From the NCBI RefSeq assembly GCF_004917075.1, contig NZ_SSYB01000001.1, forward strand, positions 558,001 to 622,000: a DNA stretch of 64,000 nucleotides, given 5' to 3'. The DNA is from Geomonas edaphica. GTDB lineage: Bacteria; Desulfobacterota; Desulfuromonadia; Geobacterales; Geobacteraceae. Positions 36,292 through 46,160 of this stretch are shown piece after piece. A model generated the notes under the pieces. It had not been told where the DNA came from and ran no database searches. It saw only the letters and a list, made by a program, of their open reading frames with translations. The position numbers were made by a program, and so were the translations under genes. The first letter of the stretch is position 1; every line of letters begins with the position of its first letter.

Positions 36292-36410
36292 ACTCCCCTC
36301 GCCCGTCGGGAGAGGGGGCGGGGGTGAGGGCTTCGCAATCGGCAATGTCGTCAATCAAGGCAACACCCTCACCCGCCTTCCAGGCACCCTCTTCCCAGAG
36401 GGAGAGGGAA
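36292..36410. repeat. REPIN-like paired-hairpin repeat, copy 3
   Basis: CTCCCCTCGCCCGTCGGGAG (36292-36311) starts hairpin one, and CCCTCTTCCCAGAGGGAGAG is hairpin two near 36388-36407, linked by GGGGTGAGGG and its partner CCCTCACCC. Same architecture as 10771-10883. Confidence 0.75.
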
Positions 36411-36486
36411 CGGGGGCGCAGTCGGCGAAGGGCAAAGGTGAGCGTGTCGCACCATCTATCTGAGAAAGAGACCAGCGGAGGCTCCA

Positions 36487-37383
36487 ATGGCGCCAGGCAG
36501 AATCCGCATCGGCACCTGCTCCTGGACGGAAAGTAGTCTCATCGAAAGCGGCGCCTTCTATCCGCACGGGGCCGGGACGCCCAAGGCTCGACTAAAGTAC
36601 TACTCCCACCGCTTCGACACCGTTGAAATCGAAAGCTCCTACTACCAGATCCCCACCATCGAGATGGCCAACGCCTGGGTCAGCCGCACCCCGCCGAACT
36701 TTCTCTTTCATGCCAAAGCATTCGGCGCCCTCACCGGCCACAACATCGACCCCAGGAGACTCCCCGCACATTTGCGACGGATGCTGCCCGCAGCCGACCA
36801 GGAGAAGGAGGAACTGCACCTTGCCGAGCCCGAATTGCTGAAGGGGGTGGCCCAGGCGATGCTCGAAGCTTTGGTGCCGCTTAGGGAAGCCAGAAAGATG
36901 GGGTTCGTCATCTTCCAGTTCCCACCGTGGTTTGGCTTCAGCAAGGCGAACCTCGCCTACCTGGGGTACTGCAGGGAATTGATGACCGGGATACCTATTG
37001 CAGTGGAGTTCAGACATGGCAGTTGGTTCACCACGCACCACCGCGACCAGGTCTTCGCATTTCTCCGTGAGCACAAGATAACCTACATTACCTGCGATGA
37101 GCCCCAGTACGGCAACCTCACCACCGCCCCTTTTCATCCAGAAGCGACCACCGGCATCGCCTATCTGAGGCTACACGGCAGAAGCGGCGACTCCTGGCAC
37201 GGCGGCCCGCCCACCGACGAGTACCTGTACCCGGAGCAAGAGTTGGAGGAGATCGCGCAGCACGCCTTGCGCCTGAGCGAGACGTCCCGAACGACCTTCA
37301 TCATGTTCAACAACTGCCGCTGCGGCTACGCCGCCCAAAATGCCCTGCGCATGCGAGACCGCTACCTCCGCAACTGTGACTAA
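36487..37383 (+). CDS. DUF72 (YecE-like) family protein
   Basis: 298 residues. IRIGTCSWTESSLIESGAFYP, FDTVEIESSYYQIPT and the terminal MFNNCRCGYAAQNALRM are the family hallmarks of the DUF72 TIM-barrel. GGAGG precedes the ATG at 36487. The function is not established; the fold and conserved acidic residues suggest an enzyme. It stands alone between two repeats, transcribed divergently from the methyltransferase gene. Confidence 0.9.
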   Translation: MAPGRIRIGTCSWTESSLIESGAFYPHGAGTPKARLKYYSHRFDTVEIESSYYQIPTIEMANAWVSRTPPNFLFHAKAFGALTGHNIDPRRLPAHLRRMLPAADQEKEELHLAEPELLKGVAQAMLEALVPLREARKMGFVIFQFPPWFGFSKANLAYLGYCRELMTGIPIAVEFRHGSWFTTHHRDQVFAFLREHKITYITCDEPQYGNLTTAPFHPEATTGIAYLRLHGRSGDSWHGGPPTDEYLYPEQELEEIAQHALRLSETSRTTFIMFNNCRCGYAAQNALRMRDRYLRNCD

Positions 37384-37429
37384 ACGAGGAAGTTTTTTCG
37401 GGCACGGGAAATGTAGAATAACCGCATCA

Positions 37430-37495
37430 ACGAAGTGCTGCACGAGCCCTGACGTCCCCCCCCCTTTGCGAAGGGGGGACAGGGGGGATTTGCCT
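37430..37495 (+). repeat. Dispersed ~65-bp element (family A), copy 3
   Basis: ACGAAGTGCTGCACGAGCCC, then the C-run/TTTGCGAA/G-run hairpin and ACAGGGGGGATTTGCC. Confidence 0.85.
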
Positions 37496-37537
37496 GAGTA
37501 GGAGCCCCGTAGTCGAAAGCGTCCCCCAGTTTAAAAC

Positions 37538-38314
37538 CTATTCCTTCCCCGCCTCCAGCAAATCATTCACCACGACCCCCGCCATAGTAAGCCCGAAGAT
37601 GGAAGGAATAAAGGAGACACTCCCAAGGATCACCCGCCGGTGCTCGCAGGAAAACTTCTGGTCATCCTTGTTCGGGCAGATGCAGTTCCCCTTGCAGCCG
37701 CCGTCCTTTCCCACCTGCTCGCGGTATTCCTCCGTCGAGAAGACCACCTTCACGCCGCTCTCGATCCCCTGCTTCTTCAACAGTTTCCGTACCGAGCGTG
37801 CCATGCGGCACTTGTGCGTCTGTGAGATGTCGGCGACCCCAATCTTGGTCGGATCGAGCTTCGCGGCCGCTCCCATGCTGGAGATGATCGGAATGTTCCT
37901 CTCGCGGCAGGTGCGGATCAGGTGCAGCTTGCTGGTGATATGGTCGATGGCGTCGACCACGTAATCGTAGCCGTCACCCAACAGAAACTCGCTGTTCTCG
38001 GCTGAATAGAAGTCCTGGTACGGGACGATCTCCGCCTGCGGGTTGATCAGGCGCATCCTTTCCGCCATGACCATGGCCTTGGCCTTGCCAACGGTGCCGT
38101 CCATGGCGTGAAGCTGCCGGTTCACGTTTGTGAGGCAGATCTCGTCGAAGTCGACGATGACCAGGCGCCCGACGCCCGCCCGCACGAGGGCTTCGGCGGC
38201 GTAGCTCCCTACCCCGCCCAGTCCGAAGATGGCGACGGTTGCATTTTTGAGGGTGTTGAGTCCAGCAGGTCCAATGAGGAGTTCAGTACGGGAGAAGCGG
38301 TGCAGATGTGACAT
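37538..38314 (-). CDS. tcdA: tRNA threonylcarbamoyladenosine dehydratase
   Basis: 258 residues of the ThiF/E1-like family. The nucleotide-binding loop GLGGVGSYAAEALVRAGVG and the acidic-plus-Asn segment DFDEICLTNVNRQLHA are conserved. A cysteine cluster CKGNCICPN lies near the expected catalytic cysteine. VVNDLLEAGKE ends the protein. TcdA cyclises t6A37 to ct6A37 in ANN-decoding tRNAs using ATP. It is transcribed alone. Confidence 0.88.
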   Translation of the reverse strand: MSHLHRFSRTELLIGPAGLNTLKNATVAIFGLGGVGSYAAEALVRAGVGRLVIVDFDEICLTNVNRQLHAMDGTVGKAKAMVMAERMRLINPQAEIVPYQDFYSAENSEFLLGDGYDYVVDAIDHITSKLHLIRTCRERNIPIISSMGAAAKLDPTKIGVADISQTHKCRMARSVRKLLKKQGIESGVKVVFSTEEYREQVGKDGGCKGNCICPNKDDQKFSCEHRRVILGSVSFIPSIFGLTMAGVVVNDLLEAGKE

Positions 38315-38417
38315 GTTTCCTTTGCCTTAAACGCTATAGCGGTGATGGTGACGGCAAAGTATCGCACAGGTAGGACGTATCTTGGAAGTGAAAGTTTAAC
38401 CGGCGGCTCAACAACTA

Positions 38418-38675
38418 TCAGCGTCTCGGCAGAGGGTTTCCCGACTCCGTCCGTATCCGTTCGAAGTTTTCTTCCTGGGCAACCTTCTCGTCATAGGTGA
38501 AGAAGATGGCGTAGTTGCTCCCTACACCGTGAGGATCGAGCTGGATCCCCTTCTCTTCCCACCTTTTAAAGAGTTGGAGGTTCTCCTCGAAGTTGCAGAT
38601 CAAGTCGCCGATGGTCCGAGCCCCGACTGCAGTGAACTTGATCTGGTGAACATGCTCGTAGCGCATCCTTTGCAT
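38418..38675 (-). CDS. Hypothetical protein, 85 residues
   Basis: The frame from the ATG at 38675 (MQRMRYEHVHQIKF) has GGGAGGCG 6-8 bp upstream; an earlier in-frame start exists but lacks a ribosome-binding site. The protein is soluble, with a predicted alpha/beta pattern and a charged C-terminus (ENFERIRTESGNPLPRR). I do not recognise the family. It lies between tcdA and the TolC-like gene of the MacAB operon, same strand, with 80 bp to the latter's stop. Confidence 0.6.
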   Translation of the reverse strand: MQRMRYEHVHQIKFTAVGARTIGDLICNFEENLQLFKRWEEKGIQLDPHGVGSNYAIFFTYDEKVAQEENFERIRTESGNPLPRR

Positions 38676-38755
38676 AGACGCCTCCCGGCCTGCATTAGCA
38701 CCCGCCAAATTCTAGCGTGCTTCAGCCGGGAGGCAATCCATTCCGGACGCATTTG

Positions 38756-40237
38756 CTATTTCATCTTTTCGTAGAGCGGATCGGCCTGGGTTTCGCTGAC
38801 CTGCACCCCTTCACGCTCTAGGATTTCCCCGGTCACCCGCCACAGTTGCGTGATCGCGTTGTTGTAATCAACCAGCGCCTGGATCTGGCTCCCCTTCGCG
38901 GCCACGAGGTCGTTTTCCACGTCGAACACGTCTTTTGTAGTGGCAAGGCCGACATCGTGGCGTTTCTGGAAGGCACGCAGCCGGTCCTCGGCGTACGCCT
39001 TGCCCCGCGCGGTCACCTCGAGCTGTTTGAAGTTTGTGGCAACGAGTCTTATCGCTGCCTTCACATCGCGGTTCACACCCGACTCAAGGTTCTCCAGCTG
39101 GGTCCGGGACTGCTCCAGGGCGAGCTTCTTCCTGATGTAGTCGTTTGTCGCGGCGCGGTTACCCAGTGGATACGTGAACTGCACGCCGACTCCCCAGGTA
39201 GGCTCGTCGATGGTCGCGGTCTTCTCCAGTCCGCTCAGGAAACCGCGGTCGAAGCCGCCGGTCCCGACCGTCGCGTTCAGGGTCAGATCGGGCAGCGTCT
39301 GGTTTTTCGCCACGCGCTGCTGCAGATCGTTGATCCTGATGACGTCGCGTTGGGTCGCAAGCTCCGGGCGGCTCGCCATGGCGCGGGCAAGGGCCTGGTC
39401 CTCGGCGACCGTGTAATCGTTGCGGAATGGCTCGTCGGCGAGCACGATCTCGCTGCCCTCGGGAAGCTGCAGCTCGACGCGCAACACGTCCATCTGGTCG
39501 CGCACCGCGCGCTCCGCGTCGATGACCTCCTTCTCGCGGGTCGCCACCTGGAATTCCGAGTTCAACAGTTCGTACGCAGGCAGGACCCCCGCCTTCACCC
39601 TTCCCCGGTCGTCCTGGAGGATGCGCTGCGCGAGCGCGAGCGAGGTCTTGCGCACCTCGAGGATCTCGCGCAGGTTGTACAGCTTGAAATAGTCGTTGCG
39701 CACCTGGACGATGGTATCGCTCAGACGGGTCCTGAATGCGTTCAGGGTCTCCGACTTCGTGAAGCGCGAAACGTTGATGGCAAGCTCGGTGTTCTCGCGA
39801 CCAAACCCTTTGAGCAGCGGCTGCTGCAGGGTCAGGTCGAGCGCGGTCGAGTAGTAACGCGTAGAGTTGTTCACCCAGCCGCTCGTTACCGTCGCGCCGA
39901 GGAGGGTGCCGGTCGGAAGCAGCTGGCTCACCCCTGCGTTAACCGTCACCTGGTCGATCGCCTGCGGCCGGAAGGTCAGGGTGTTGGTGCTATTCGAGCG
40001 CTGGTAGTTTGCACCGAGCGTGAGCAGCGGGTCGTAGATGCCGAGGTTGCGCCGGATATCTGCCTCAGCCATCGCCGGGTTGTAGAGCTCCACCTTGAGG
40101 TCGAGGTTCTTCTCGAACGCCATGGTGATGGCGTCCTGCAGTTTGAGGTTGACGGTGGGCTGTGCCGAGGCGGTGACTGCTGTACCGAGCACGAGAGTGA
40201 GGACACAGGCAACCGCGGTATTTTGGGTTCTCTTCAT
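38756..40237 (-). CDS. TolC-family outer-membrane channel of the MacAB-type operon
   Basis: 493 residues from ATG 40237, with a signal peptide (AVACVLTLVLGTAVTASAQ). Two related outer-membrane factor repeats are present: NLKLQDAITMAFEKNLDL..., YTVAEDQALARAMASRPEL..., and the strand-rich segments VTSGWVNNSTRYYSTALDLT and VQFTYPLGNRAATNDYIRK. It is the last gene of the macA-ATPase-permease-tolC set, 34 bp after the permease. It would complete a tripartite type I-like efflux complex. Confidence 0.9.
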   Translation of the reverse strand: MKRTQNTAVACVLTLVLGTAVTASAQPTVNLKLQDAITMAFEKNLDLKVELYNPAMAEADIRRNLGIYDPLLTLGANYQRSNSTNTLTFRPQAIDQVTVNAGVSQLLPTGTLLGATVTSGWVNNSTRYYSTALDLTLQQPLLKGFGRENTELAINVSRFTKSETLNAFRTRLSDTIVQVRNDYFKLYNLREILEVRKTSLALAQRILQDDRGRVKAGVLPAYELLNSEFQVATREKEVIDAERAVRDQMDVLRVELQLPEGSEIVLADEPFRNDYTVAEDQALARAMASRPELATQRDVIRINDLQQRVAKNQTLPDLTLNATVGTGGFDRGFLSGLEKTATIDEPTWGVGVQFTYPLGNRAATNDYIRKKLALEQSRTQLENLESGVNRDVKAAIRLVATNFKQLEVTARGKAYAEDRLRAFQKRHDVGLATTKDVFDVENDLVAAKGSQIQALVDYNNAITQLWRVTGEILEREGVQVSETQADPLYEKMK

Positions 40238-40271
40238 AGGCGCGATCCTTTCGATCAGCATTGTTGCGGGA

Positions 40272-41497
40272 TTACTCGTATCTCAGGGCATCGATCGGGT
40301 TCAGCGACGCGGCCTTGCGCGCCGGATAGAAACCGAAGAAGACCCCCACCCCGGCCGAGAAGCCGAAGGCGATGATGATGGTGTTGACCGAAATCAGGGT
40401 GGGCCACCCGATGAGGCTCGCCACGATACGTGCGCCCGCTACGCCTAGCAGCATGCCGATGATCCCGCCGCAGGTGGTCAGAAGCACCGCCTCGGTCAGA
40501 AACTGCAGCATGATGTCGCGTTTTTTGGCGCCGATGGCGATGCGGATGCCGATCTCCCTGGTCCTCTCGGTGACGGAAACAAGCATGATGTTCATGATGC
40601 CGATCCCCCCCACCACGAGCGAAATGGAGGCGACGGCCCCCAGCAGGATCGACATGACCTTCGAGGACTGCTCGGTGACGGCGAGGAGCTCGGAGAGGTT
40701 CCTTATCGTGTAGTCCACTTCGCGGTTCGGACCGATGCGGTGGCGCTGGTTTAGGAGCTCGGTGACCTCTTCCTCTGCCTTGTCGAGCACGTCGGCGTCC
40801 TTAGCCTGCACCATGATCGAGCCGACCACGTTGGGGAACTGGCTGCCTAAAAGCTTCCTCTGTGCGGTCCTGAGCGGAACATAGATCACGTCGTCCTGGT
40901 CCTGCCCCTGGGGGGATTGCCCCTTGCGGCCGAGAATCCCGACCACGGTGAAGGGAATCTTCTTGATCCTGATGATCTTCCCCATGGGGTCCGTGCCGCC
41001 GAAGAGATTATCAACGACGGTCTGCCCGATCAAGCAGTTCTTGGTGGCGCCGTCCACGTCGGATTGGGTGATGTTTCGTCCGGCCACGATGGTCCAGTCG
41101 CGCACATGCACCATGTCTGGGGTGACGCCGAAGAGCACGGTGGACCAGTTCTGGTTGCCGTACACCACCTGGCCCGAGCCGCGCACGCTTGGAGCTACAG
41201 CCCCGACCGACGGGCATTCCGCCTTTATGGCCCGGGCATCGTCGTAGGTGAGCGTCTGGGTGCCGCCGGCACCGGAACGCATGCCGCCACTCGTCACCGA
41301 GCCGGGCAGCACCAAAAGGAGGTTTGAGCCGATGCTGGATATCTGGTCGGAGATCATCTTGCTCGCGCCGGAGCCGATGGCGACCATGGCGATCACCGCG
41401 CCGATGCCGATGATGATCCCCAGCATGGTGAGCAGCGCGCGCATCTTGTTCACCCGCAGCGCGCGCAGGGCTATGAGGAGGCTTTGCCACAAGGTCG

Positions 41498-41501
<4 letters not shown>
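40272..41501 (-). CDS. MacB-like ABC permease
   Basis: 409 residues with MacB topology: helix near residues 20-42, large periplasmic domain, and three C-terminal helices. SVTERTREIGIRIAIGAKKRDIMLQFL is the conserved coupling region and LNPIDALRYE the family C-terminus. Unlike E. coli MacB, the permease is separate from the ATPase, and its start overlaps the ATPase stop by 4 bp. Exports macrolides, peptides or lipopeptides in known relatives; substrate here unknown. Confidence 0.92.
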
Positions 41502-42223
<722 letters not shown>

Positions 42224-43468
42224 TTAGAACCTCGGCCCCATCGGCGACCCCATGCCGCCCTTCTTCTTGTCCTGGCCCACCTGCTCGATGATGACGTCGT
42301 CCCCTTCTTTCAGGTTCCCACTCACCACCTCGACCATGCCGCCATCCGAGAGACCAGTGCTTATGGATACCGGAACCGCTTTTCCTTCTTTGAGAACGTA
42401 GACGGTCTGCCCGCGGTCCTTCCCGCCGGGTTTTCCTCCGGGGCCGGTACCCGCACCGGAACCGCCGCCCGTACCGGTCATGCTCCCAGGGCCCGTCTTC
42501 CCTTTGGCGGCCTTATCCTTGCCTGATTTCGGCTTGAAGCGTAGAGCGGCAGCCGGGACCTTGAGCAGGTTGTCCTTTCTCTCCGTCTCGATGGAAACGT
42601 TGGCCGTCATGCCAGGCTTCAACTTTAGGTCCTTGTTGTCGACGGCGATCACGGTCACGTAGGTGACGACGTTCTGCGTCACCACCGGGGCGTTGCGGAT
42701 CTGCACCACCGTCCCTTCAAACTGCTGGTCCGAATAGGCGTCCACGGTAAAGGTAGCCTTCTGCCCCACCTTCAGCTTGCTGATGTCGGACTCGTCGACG
42801 CTCGTGTCGATCTGCATCTTGGTCAGGTCCTGTGCGATGGTGAAAAGGGTCGGCGTCTGGAAGGACGCGGCGACGGTCTGGCCGACGTCGACGTTTCTCG
42901 ACACGACGATGCCGTCCACAGGCGACCTGATCGTCGAGTAGTTCAGGTTCGTTTCAGCCTGCTTCAGGGCCCCACGGGTCTGCAGCACCGCGGCTTCCGC
43001 CGCTCTGACGCCGGCGACCGCCGCATCATACGCGGTCTGTGCGGAGTCCATGTCGCTCTGTGCTACGATCCCTTCCTTCAAAAGCTCCTTATTGCGCGCC
43101 ATGGTCCGTTTGGTATCGGTCACGGTGACGCGCGCCTTGGCGAGGTTGGCCTCGGCGTTAAGCGCGTTGCCACGCGCCTGCTGGACCGCCGAATTGAAGA
43201 GCGCCGGGTCGATCTGTGCGATCGGCTGCCCCTTTTTCACCTGGGAGTTGAAGTCGACGTAAAGCTTCGCGATGGTGCCGGAAACCTGGGTGCCAACCTG
43301 GACGGTGACCACGGCGTTCAGTGTGCCCGTCGCCGAGACGGATGAGGCGATGGCGCCCCGCTCGACCTTTTGCGTCTTGTACTCGACCTTGGGAGGCTGT
43401 TTGAAGTAGAAGAAACCGGCCGTTACCAGAACGGAAAGAATTATGACGGCGCCTATGATTCTTTTCAC
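42224..43468 (-). CDS. macA: MacA-like periplasmic adaptor protein
   Basis: 414 residues. One N-terminal helix (residues 3-22) anchors the protein in the inner membrane. Lipoyl and alpha-hairpin regions follow (VTVQVGTQVSGTIAKLYVDF, RSPVDGIVVSRNVDVGQTV), then a beta-barrel domain. A Gly/Pro/Lys-rich insert (around residues 325-355) near the membrane-proximal domain is unusual. It links the MacB-type permease to TolC. The first gene of its operon; no strong promoter was recognised in the 358-bp gap to the sod gene, apart from the sod promoter on the other strand. Confidence 0.9.
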   Translation of the reverse strand: MKRIIGAVIILSVLVTAGFFYFKQPPKVEYKTQKVERGAIASSVSATGTLNAVVTVQVGTQVSGTIAKLYVDFNSQVKKGQPIAQIDPALFNSAVQQARGNALNAEANLAKARVTVTDTKRTMARNKELLKEGIVAQSDMDSAQTAYDAAVAGVRAAEAAVLQTRGALKQAETNLNYSTIRSPVDGIVVSRNVDVGQTVAASFQTPTLFTIAQDLTKMQIDTSVDESDISKLKVGQKATFTVDAYSDQQFEGTVVQIRNAPVVTQNVVTYVTVIAVDNKDLKLKPGMTANVSIETERKDNLLKVPAAALRFKPKSGKDKAAKGKTGPGSMTGTGGGSGAGTGPGGKPGGKDRGQTVYVLKEGKAVPVSISTGLSDGGMVEVVSGNLKEGDDVIIEQVGQDKKKGGMGSPMGPRF

Positions 43469-43750
43469 TGATCCACCTCATTCATGATCATTATCCCTGC
43501 AATAGCAACTGAGCCTCGGCTTCGAGGTCAACTGCCCAGTACGGTAAATGCTAAATGTGCAAGAAAGATGAAATGGTTGCATCATTTTCTCAATCCTGCG
43601 GCCAAACCAGCACTTTAAACATCCTGCAACAGAGGGTCAACAAAAATTACCTTCCCCTCACCGAACATCCTTGCTTTCGAGGTTATCGCAAGACGTCAAC
43701 CGGTCGACTCGTCAGAACCGAGGTTCGCGGCAACAGATGCGTCGGAGGAT

Positions 43751-43778
43751 TTGACAGGGCTAATCGTTCCTATACAAT
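43751..43778 (+). promoter_or_regulatory. Promoter of the superoxide dismutase gene
   Basis: TTGACA (43751-43756), a 16-bp spacer and TACAAT (43773-43778), about 48 bp before the ATG. The rest of the 43469-43826 gap shows nothing recognisable. Confidence 0.65.
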
Positions 43779-43826
43779 TGGGCCGTGTTTTTGCTGGCCG
43801 GTAAATCCAACAAAAGGAGACTTAAT

Positions 43827-44411
43827 ATGGCGGCGTTCACGGCGAAAGACTTCTCGGAACTGATAGGTATGCCCGGGTTTAGCGAGGCGCTCCTCAACAA
43901 CCACTTCACGCTGTACCAAGGGTACGTCAAAAACAGCAACACCCTGGACGAGCAGCTCATCCAGCTGCGCAAGGAAGGCAAGGGAACCGATCCGATGTTT
44001 GCAGAGATGAAGCGGCGTTTCGGCTGGGAATTCAACGGCATGAGGCTGCACGAGCTCTACTTTGAGAACCTGGGCGGGAACACGCCCATCAACCAGGACG
44101 GCAGGCTGGCCGCGCGGCTGCACCAGGACTTCGGCAGTTTTGATGAGTGGGTACAGGACTTCAAATCGGTGGGCGCAATGCGCGGCATCGGGTGGGCGAT
44201 CCTGTATCAGGACGTGACCAACGGCAGGCTTTTGAACTTCTGGATCAACGAGCATGACACCGGCCATCCTGCCGGCTGCGTCCCCATCCTTGTCATGGAT
44301 GTCTTCGAGCACGCCTTCATGACCGACTACGGGCTGAAGCGCGCCGACTACATCAACTCCTTCTTCCAGAACATCGAATGGACCAAGACGGAGGAAAGGC
44401 TGCAGATGTAG
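43827..44411 (+). CDS. Superoxide dismutase, Fe/Mn family
   Basis: 194 residues from the ATG at 43827, which has AAAGGAG 7 bp upstream; a longer frame from 43785 lacks this. Metal ligands are all present: H26 (NNHFTLY), H75 (LHELYFENLGG), D158 and H162 (MDVFEHAF). The usual second histidine next to H26 is absent (NNHF rather than a His-rich pair), so it is a divergent subgroup member. No signal peptide, so cytoplasmic. It disproportionates superoxide, and in this anaerobic setting complements the rubredoxin/flavoprotein system at 15 kb. Fe versus Mn cannot be decided safely. Confidence 0.92.
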   Translation: MAAFTAKDFSELIGMPGFSEALLNNHFTLYQGYVKNSNTLDEQLIQLRKEGKGTDPMFAEMKRRFGWEFNGMRLHELYFENLGGNTPINQDGRLAARLHQDFGSFDEWVQDFKSVGAMRGIGWAILYQDVTNGRLLNFWINEHDTGHPAGCVPILVMDVFEHAFMTDYGLKRADYINSFFQNIEWTKTEERLQM

Positions 44412-44431
44412 ATTCGACTGTCGTTATCCGA

Positions 44432-44476
44432 AAAGAAAGGGGACTGGCTCCGCAGGTGCCTGTCCCCTTTTTCTTT
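44432..44476 (+). terminator. Terminator of the superoxide dismutase gene
   Basis: AAAGGGGAC (44437-44445) pairs with GTCCCCTTT (44462-44470), loop 16 nt, followed by TTCTTTC. The A-rich stem base also makes it plausible on the opposite strand for the converging gene. Confidence 0.85.
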
Positions 44477-44522
44477 CGTAGGACGCTTAGCCGTAAAAGT
44501 GCTGTAACCCACACCAGAAGCG

Positions 44523-45749
44523 TTAACGCATTTCCCCGGCTTGCCAAGTGGCGCCCCAGTCCGTCGAACGTGCGAAACTCATTCCGGCGGCGGCCACAAC
44601 CAATCCCTCTCCATTAGCACAGAGCGCGCTGATCCGTTCCTTGGGGGCGGTAAAGAGGGCCGCTATCGACCAAGTCTCTCCCCGATCGGTGGATCGAATG
44701 ATACTGTTGTCGACGGCCGTGATCACTACCCCCCTGTCCGTGAAGATCATCGGCGTGGGATCGTAATTAAAGTCGGCGGAGGCATAGCTTGGAACACCGT
44801 TGTCGCGCCATGTGCCGCCGCCGTCATCGGAGATGAGGATATTGCCGAATCTTGTCATGGCGACGACCCGGCCTCTGGAGTCCGCTGCGATAGAGATGAT
44901 GCGGCCAAAGCAGTCGAGCCCGCGCGACCATTTCCAGCTCGCTCCGTCGTCGACCGAATAGAAGACTACGGTTTGCCCGTAATTCCTGTCTTGGCTGTTG
45001 TAAGCCAACAGCGAGCCGGCGGGGGTTCGGTACAGTCTCATCGACTGCAGAAAGAATCCATAGGGAGAAACGGCTTCCTGCCAGTTCGCCCCGGCATCCG
45101 CCGACCAGTACACCCAGTCCTTAGGTTGCTCTCCGAAAAGATGATCCTTGGCATGGCCGAAGAAGGCCAAGTGTCCCATGCCATCTGATACGATCGGCGA
45201 GGCGAACCTGACATCCGGCAAAAGAAGCCGCTGTTCCCATTGGGCGCCGCAATCTGTCGACCGCAACAGGTAAAGCCCCTCGGGGCCTGCTTCGGCGGCG
45301 ACCAGCGTCCCCATCTCGCCAGCAACCGCTACATCCGGAATTATGCTGTAGCTGCCACTGGGGTTGACGAAAGGCGCTTTACGCTGCGTTTCGTCCCAAG
45401 TGCGGCCGCCATCCTTAGAGCACCACCACCGGCTGCCTTCAGGAACGCTGGTGTACCCACCCGCACACAGGGCAGGAACGTTGCCGCAGGGGAATGGTCT
45501 AAGCGAAAGCAGCATGTTACTCGGGACAGGAGTGAAAGCGGCTTGCTGCCACGTTGCTCCGCGGTCTTCTGAAAAAAACGCGAAGCTCGATGGAGCGAAT
45601 CCCCTACCGTGCAGCCCCAGCGCCACTAAGGTGTCATTGCTGTCACAATAGATATCGCTGATAAGCTTGGCCGGGGGCAACTTGCCGCAGCTACAGCATA
45701 AAATAACCATCAAAACGGCGACTGTTATGCATGAAAGAATTCTTCGCAT
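44523..45749 (-). CDS. Asp-box (BNR) beta-propeller lipoprotein
   Basis: 408 residues. A hydrophobic N-terminus ends in a lipobox-like CCSCG, so it is probably lipidated and exported. Eight Asp-box motifs of the form S-x-D-x-G-x-T-W follow at regular intervals: SEDRGATW, SKDGGRTW, STDCGAQW, SADAGANW, SVDDGASW, SDDGGGTW, STDRGETW and STDWGATW. This marks a six- to eight-bladed propeller as in sialidases or the YCF48/photosystem assembly group. Catalytic sialidase arginines are not obvious, so binding or assembly rather than hydrolysis is likely. Transcribed towards the SOD gene. Confidence 0.82.
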   Translation of the reverse strand: MRRILSCITVAVLMVILCCSCGKLPPAKLISDIYCDSNDTLVALGLHGRGFAPSSFAFFSEDRGATWQQAAFTPVPSNMLLSLRPFPCGNVPALCAGGYTSVPEGSRWWCSKDGGRTWDETQRKAPFVNPSGSYSIIPDVAVAGEMGTLVAAEAGPEGLYLLRSTDCGAQWEQRLLLPDVRFASPIVSDGMGHLAFFGHAKDHLFGEQPKDWVYWSADAGANWQEAVSPYGFFLQSMRLYRTPAGSLLAYNSQDRNYGQTVVFYSVDDGASWKWSRGLDCFGRIISIAADSRGRVVAMTRFGNILISDDGGGTWRDNGVPSYASADFNYDPTPMIFTDRGVVITAVDNSIIRSTDRGETWSIAALFTAPKERISALCANGEGLVVAAAGMSFARSTDWGATWQAGEMR

Positions 45750-45953
45750 GTCATTGCTCCAAGAGCAATTAAAGTCTATCTGCTGTGGAGTTCACTTGTA
45801 ACTGCGACAAGTCTTTCAGTGTAGTTTACATTCGAAAAAGCAGCATGCCAGTTATCGCTTGCGGCGGTCTTGCAGCATCTTCGCGATCTCCTCTTCGCCG
45901 AGAGGGGCCTGCCCCTTCACTCGCAAGCTCTCAGCCTGATAGGCTCCGCCGGA

Positions 45954-46121
45954 TCAAGACCGGCAGGCAGTGCAGTAAGGATCCAAGGTGCCGTCAATGC
46001 GGCAGCCGCACGATGCACAGGCGTTATCCCACTCCGGGTGCCCCGCCACTTCCGCCCTCCTCTTTGCCTCCAACCTTTTCACCTCGGCTTCCATCTCCTC
46101 GTTGTATTGAGTTTCAAACAT
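45954..46121 (-). CDS. Small zinc-ribbon protein with an in-frame UGA and open extension
   Basis: 55 residues from ATG 46121 (AAGGAG 7 bp upstream; a second ATG at 46124 is adjacent) to a TGA at 45954-45956. The N-terminal half is helical and charged; CASCGC and CTACRS form a four-Cys zinc ribbon (C35, C38, C50, C53). The same frame continues past the TGA for 33 sense codons to a TAA at 45852-45854, and the extension looks protein-like (EEEIAKMLQDRRKR). Either the natural product is 55 residues, or the gene carries a nonsense mutation, or the UGA is recoded. I know of no annotated family to name. It lies between the lipocalin gene and the propeller gene. Confidence 0.6.
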   Translation of the reverse strand: MFETQYNEEMEAEVKRLEAKRRAEVAGHPEWDNACASCGCRIDGTLDPYCTACRS

Positions 46122-46160
46122 CATCAAGCTCCTTAAGCGCGGCGTCTAAATTGAATGGGT

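Noticed and set aside
36280-36354. N-terminal extension of the methyltransferase gene
   Set aside because: The extra residues (PPPPLPTGEG...) are encoded by the REPIN-like repeat; ATG 36279 gives a more natural start.
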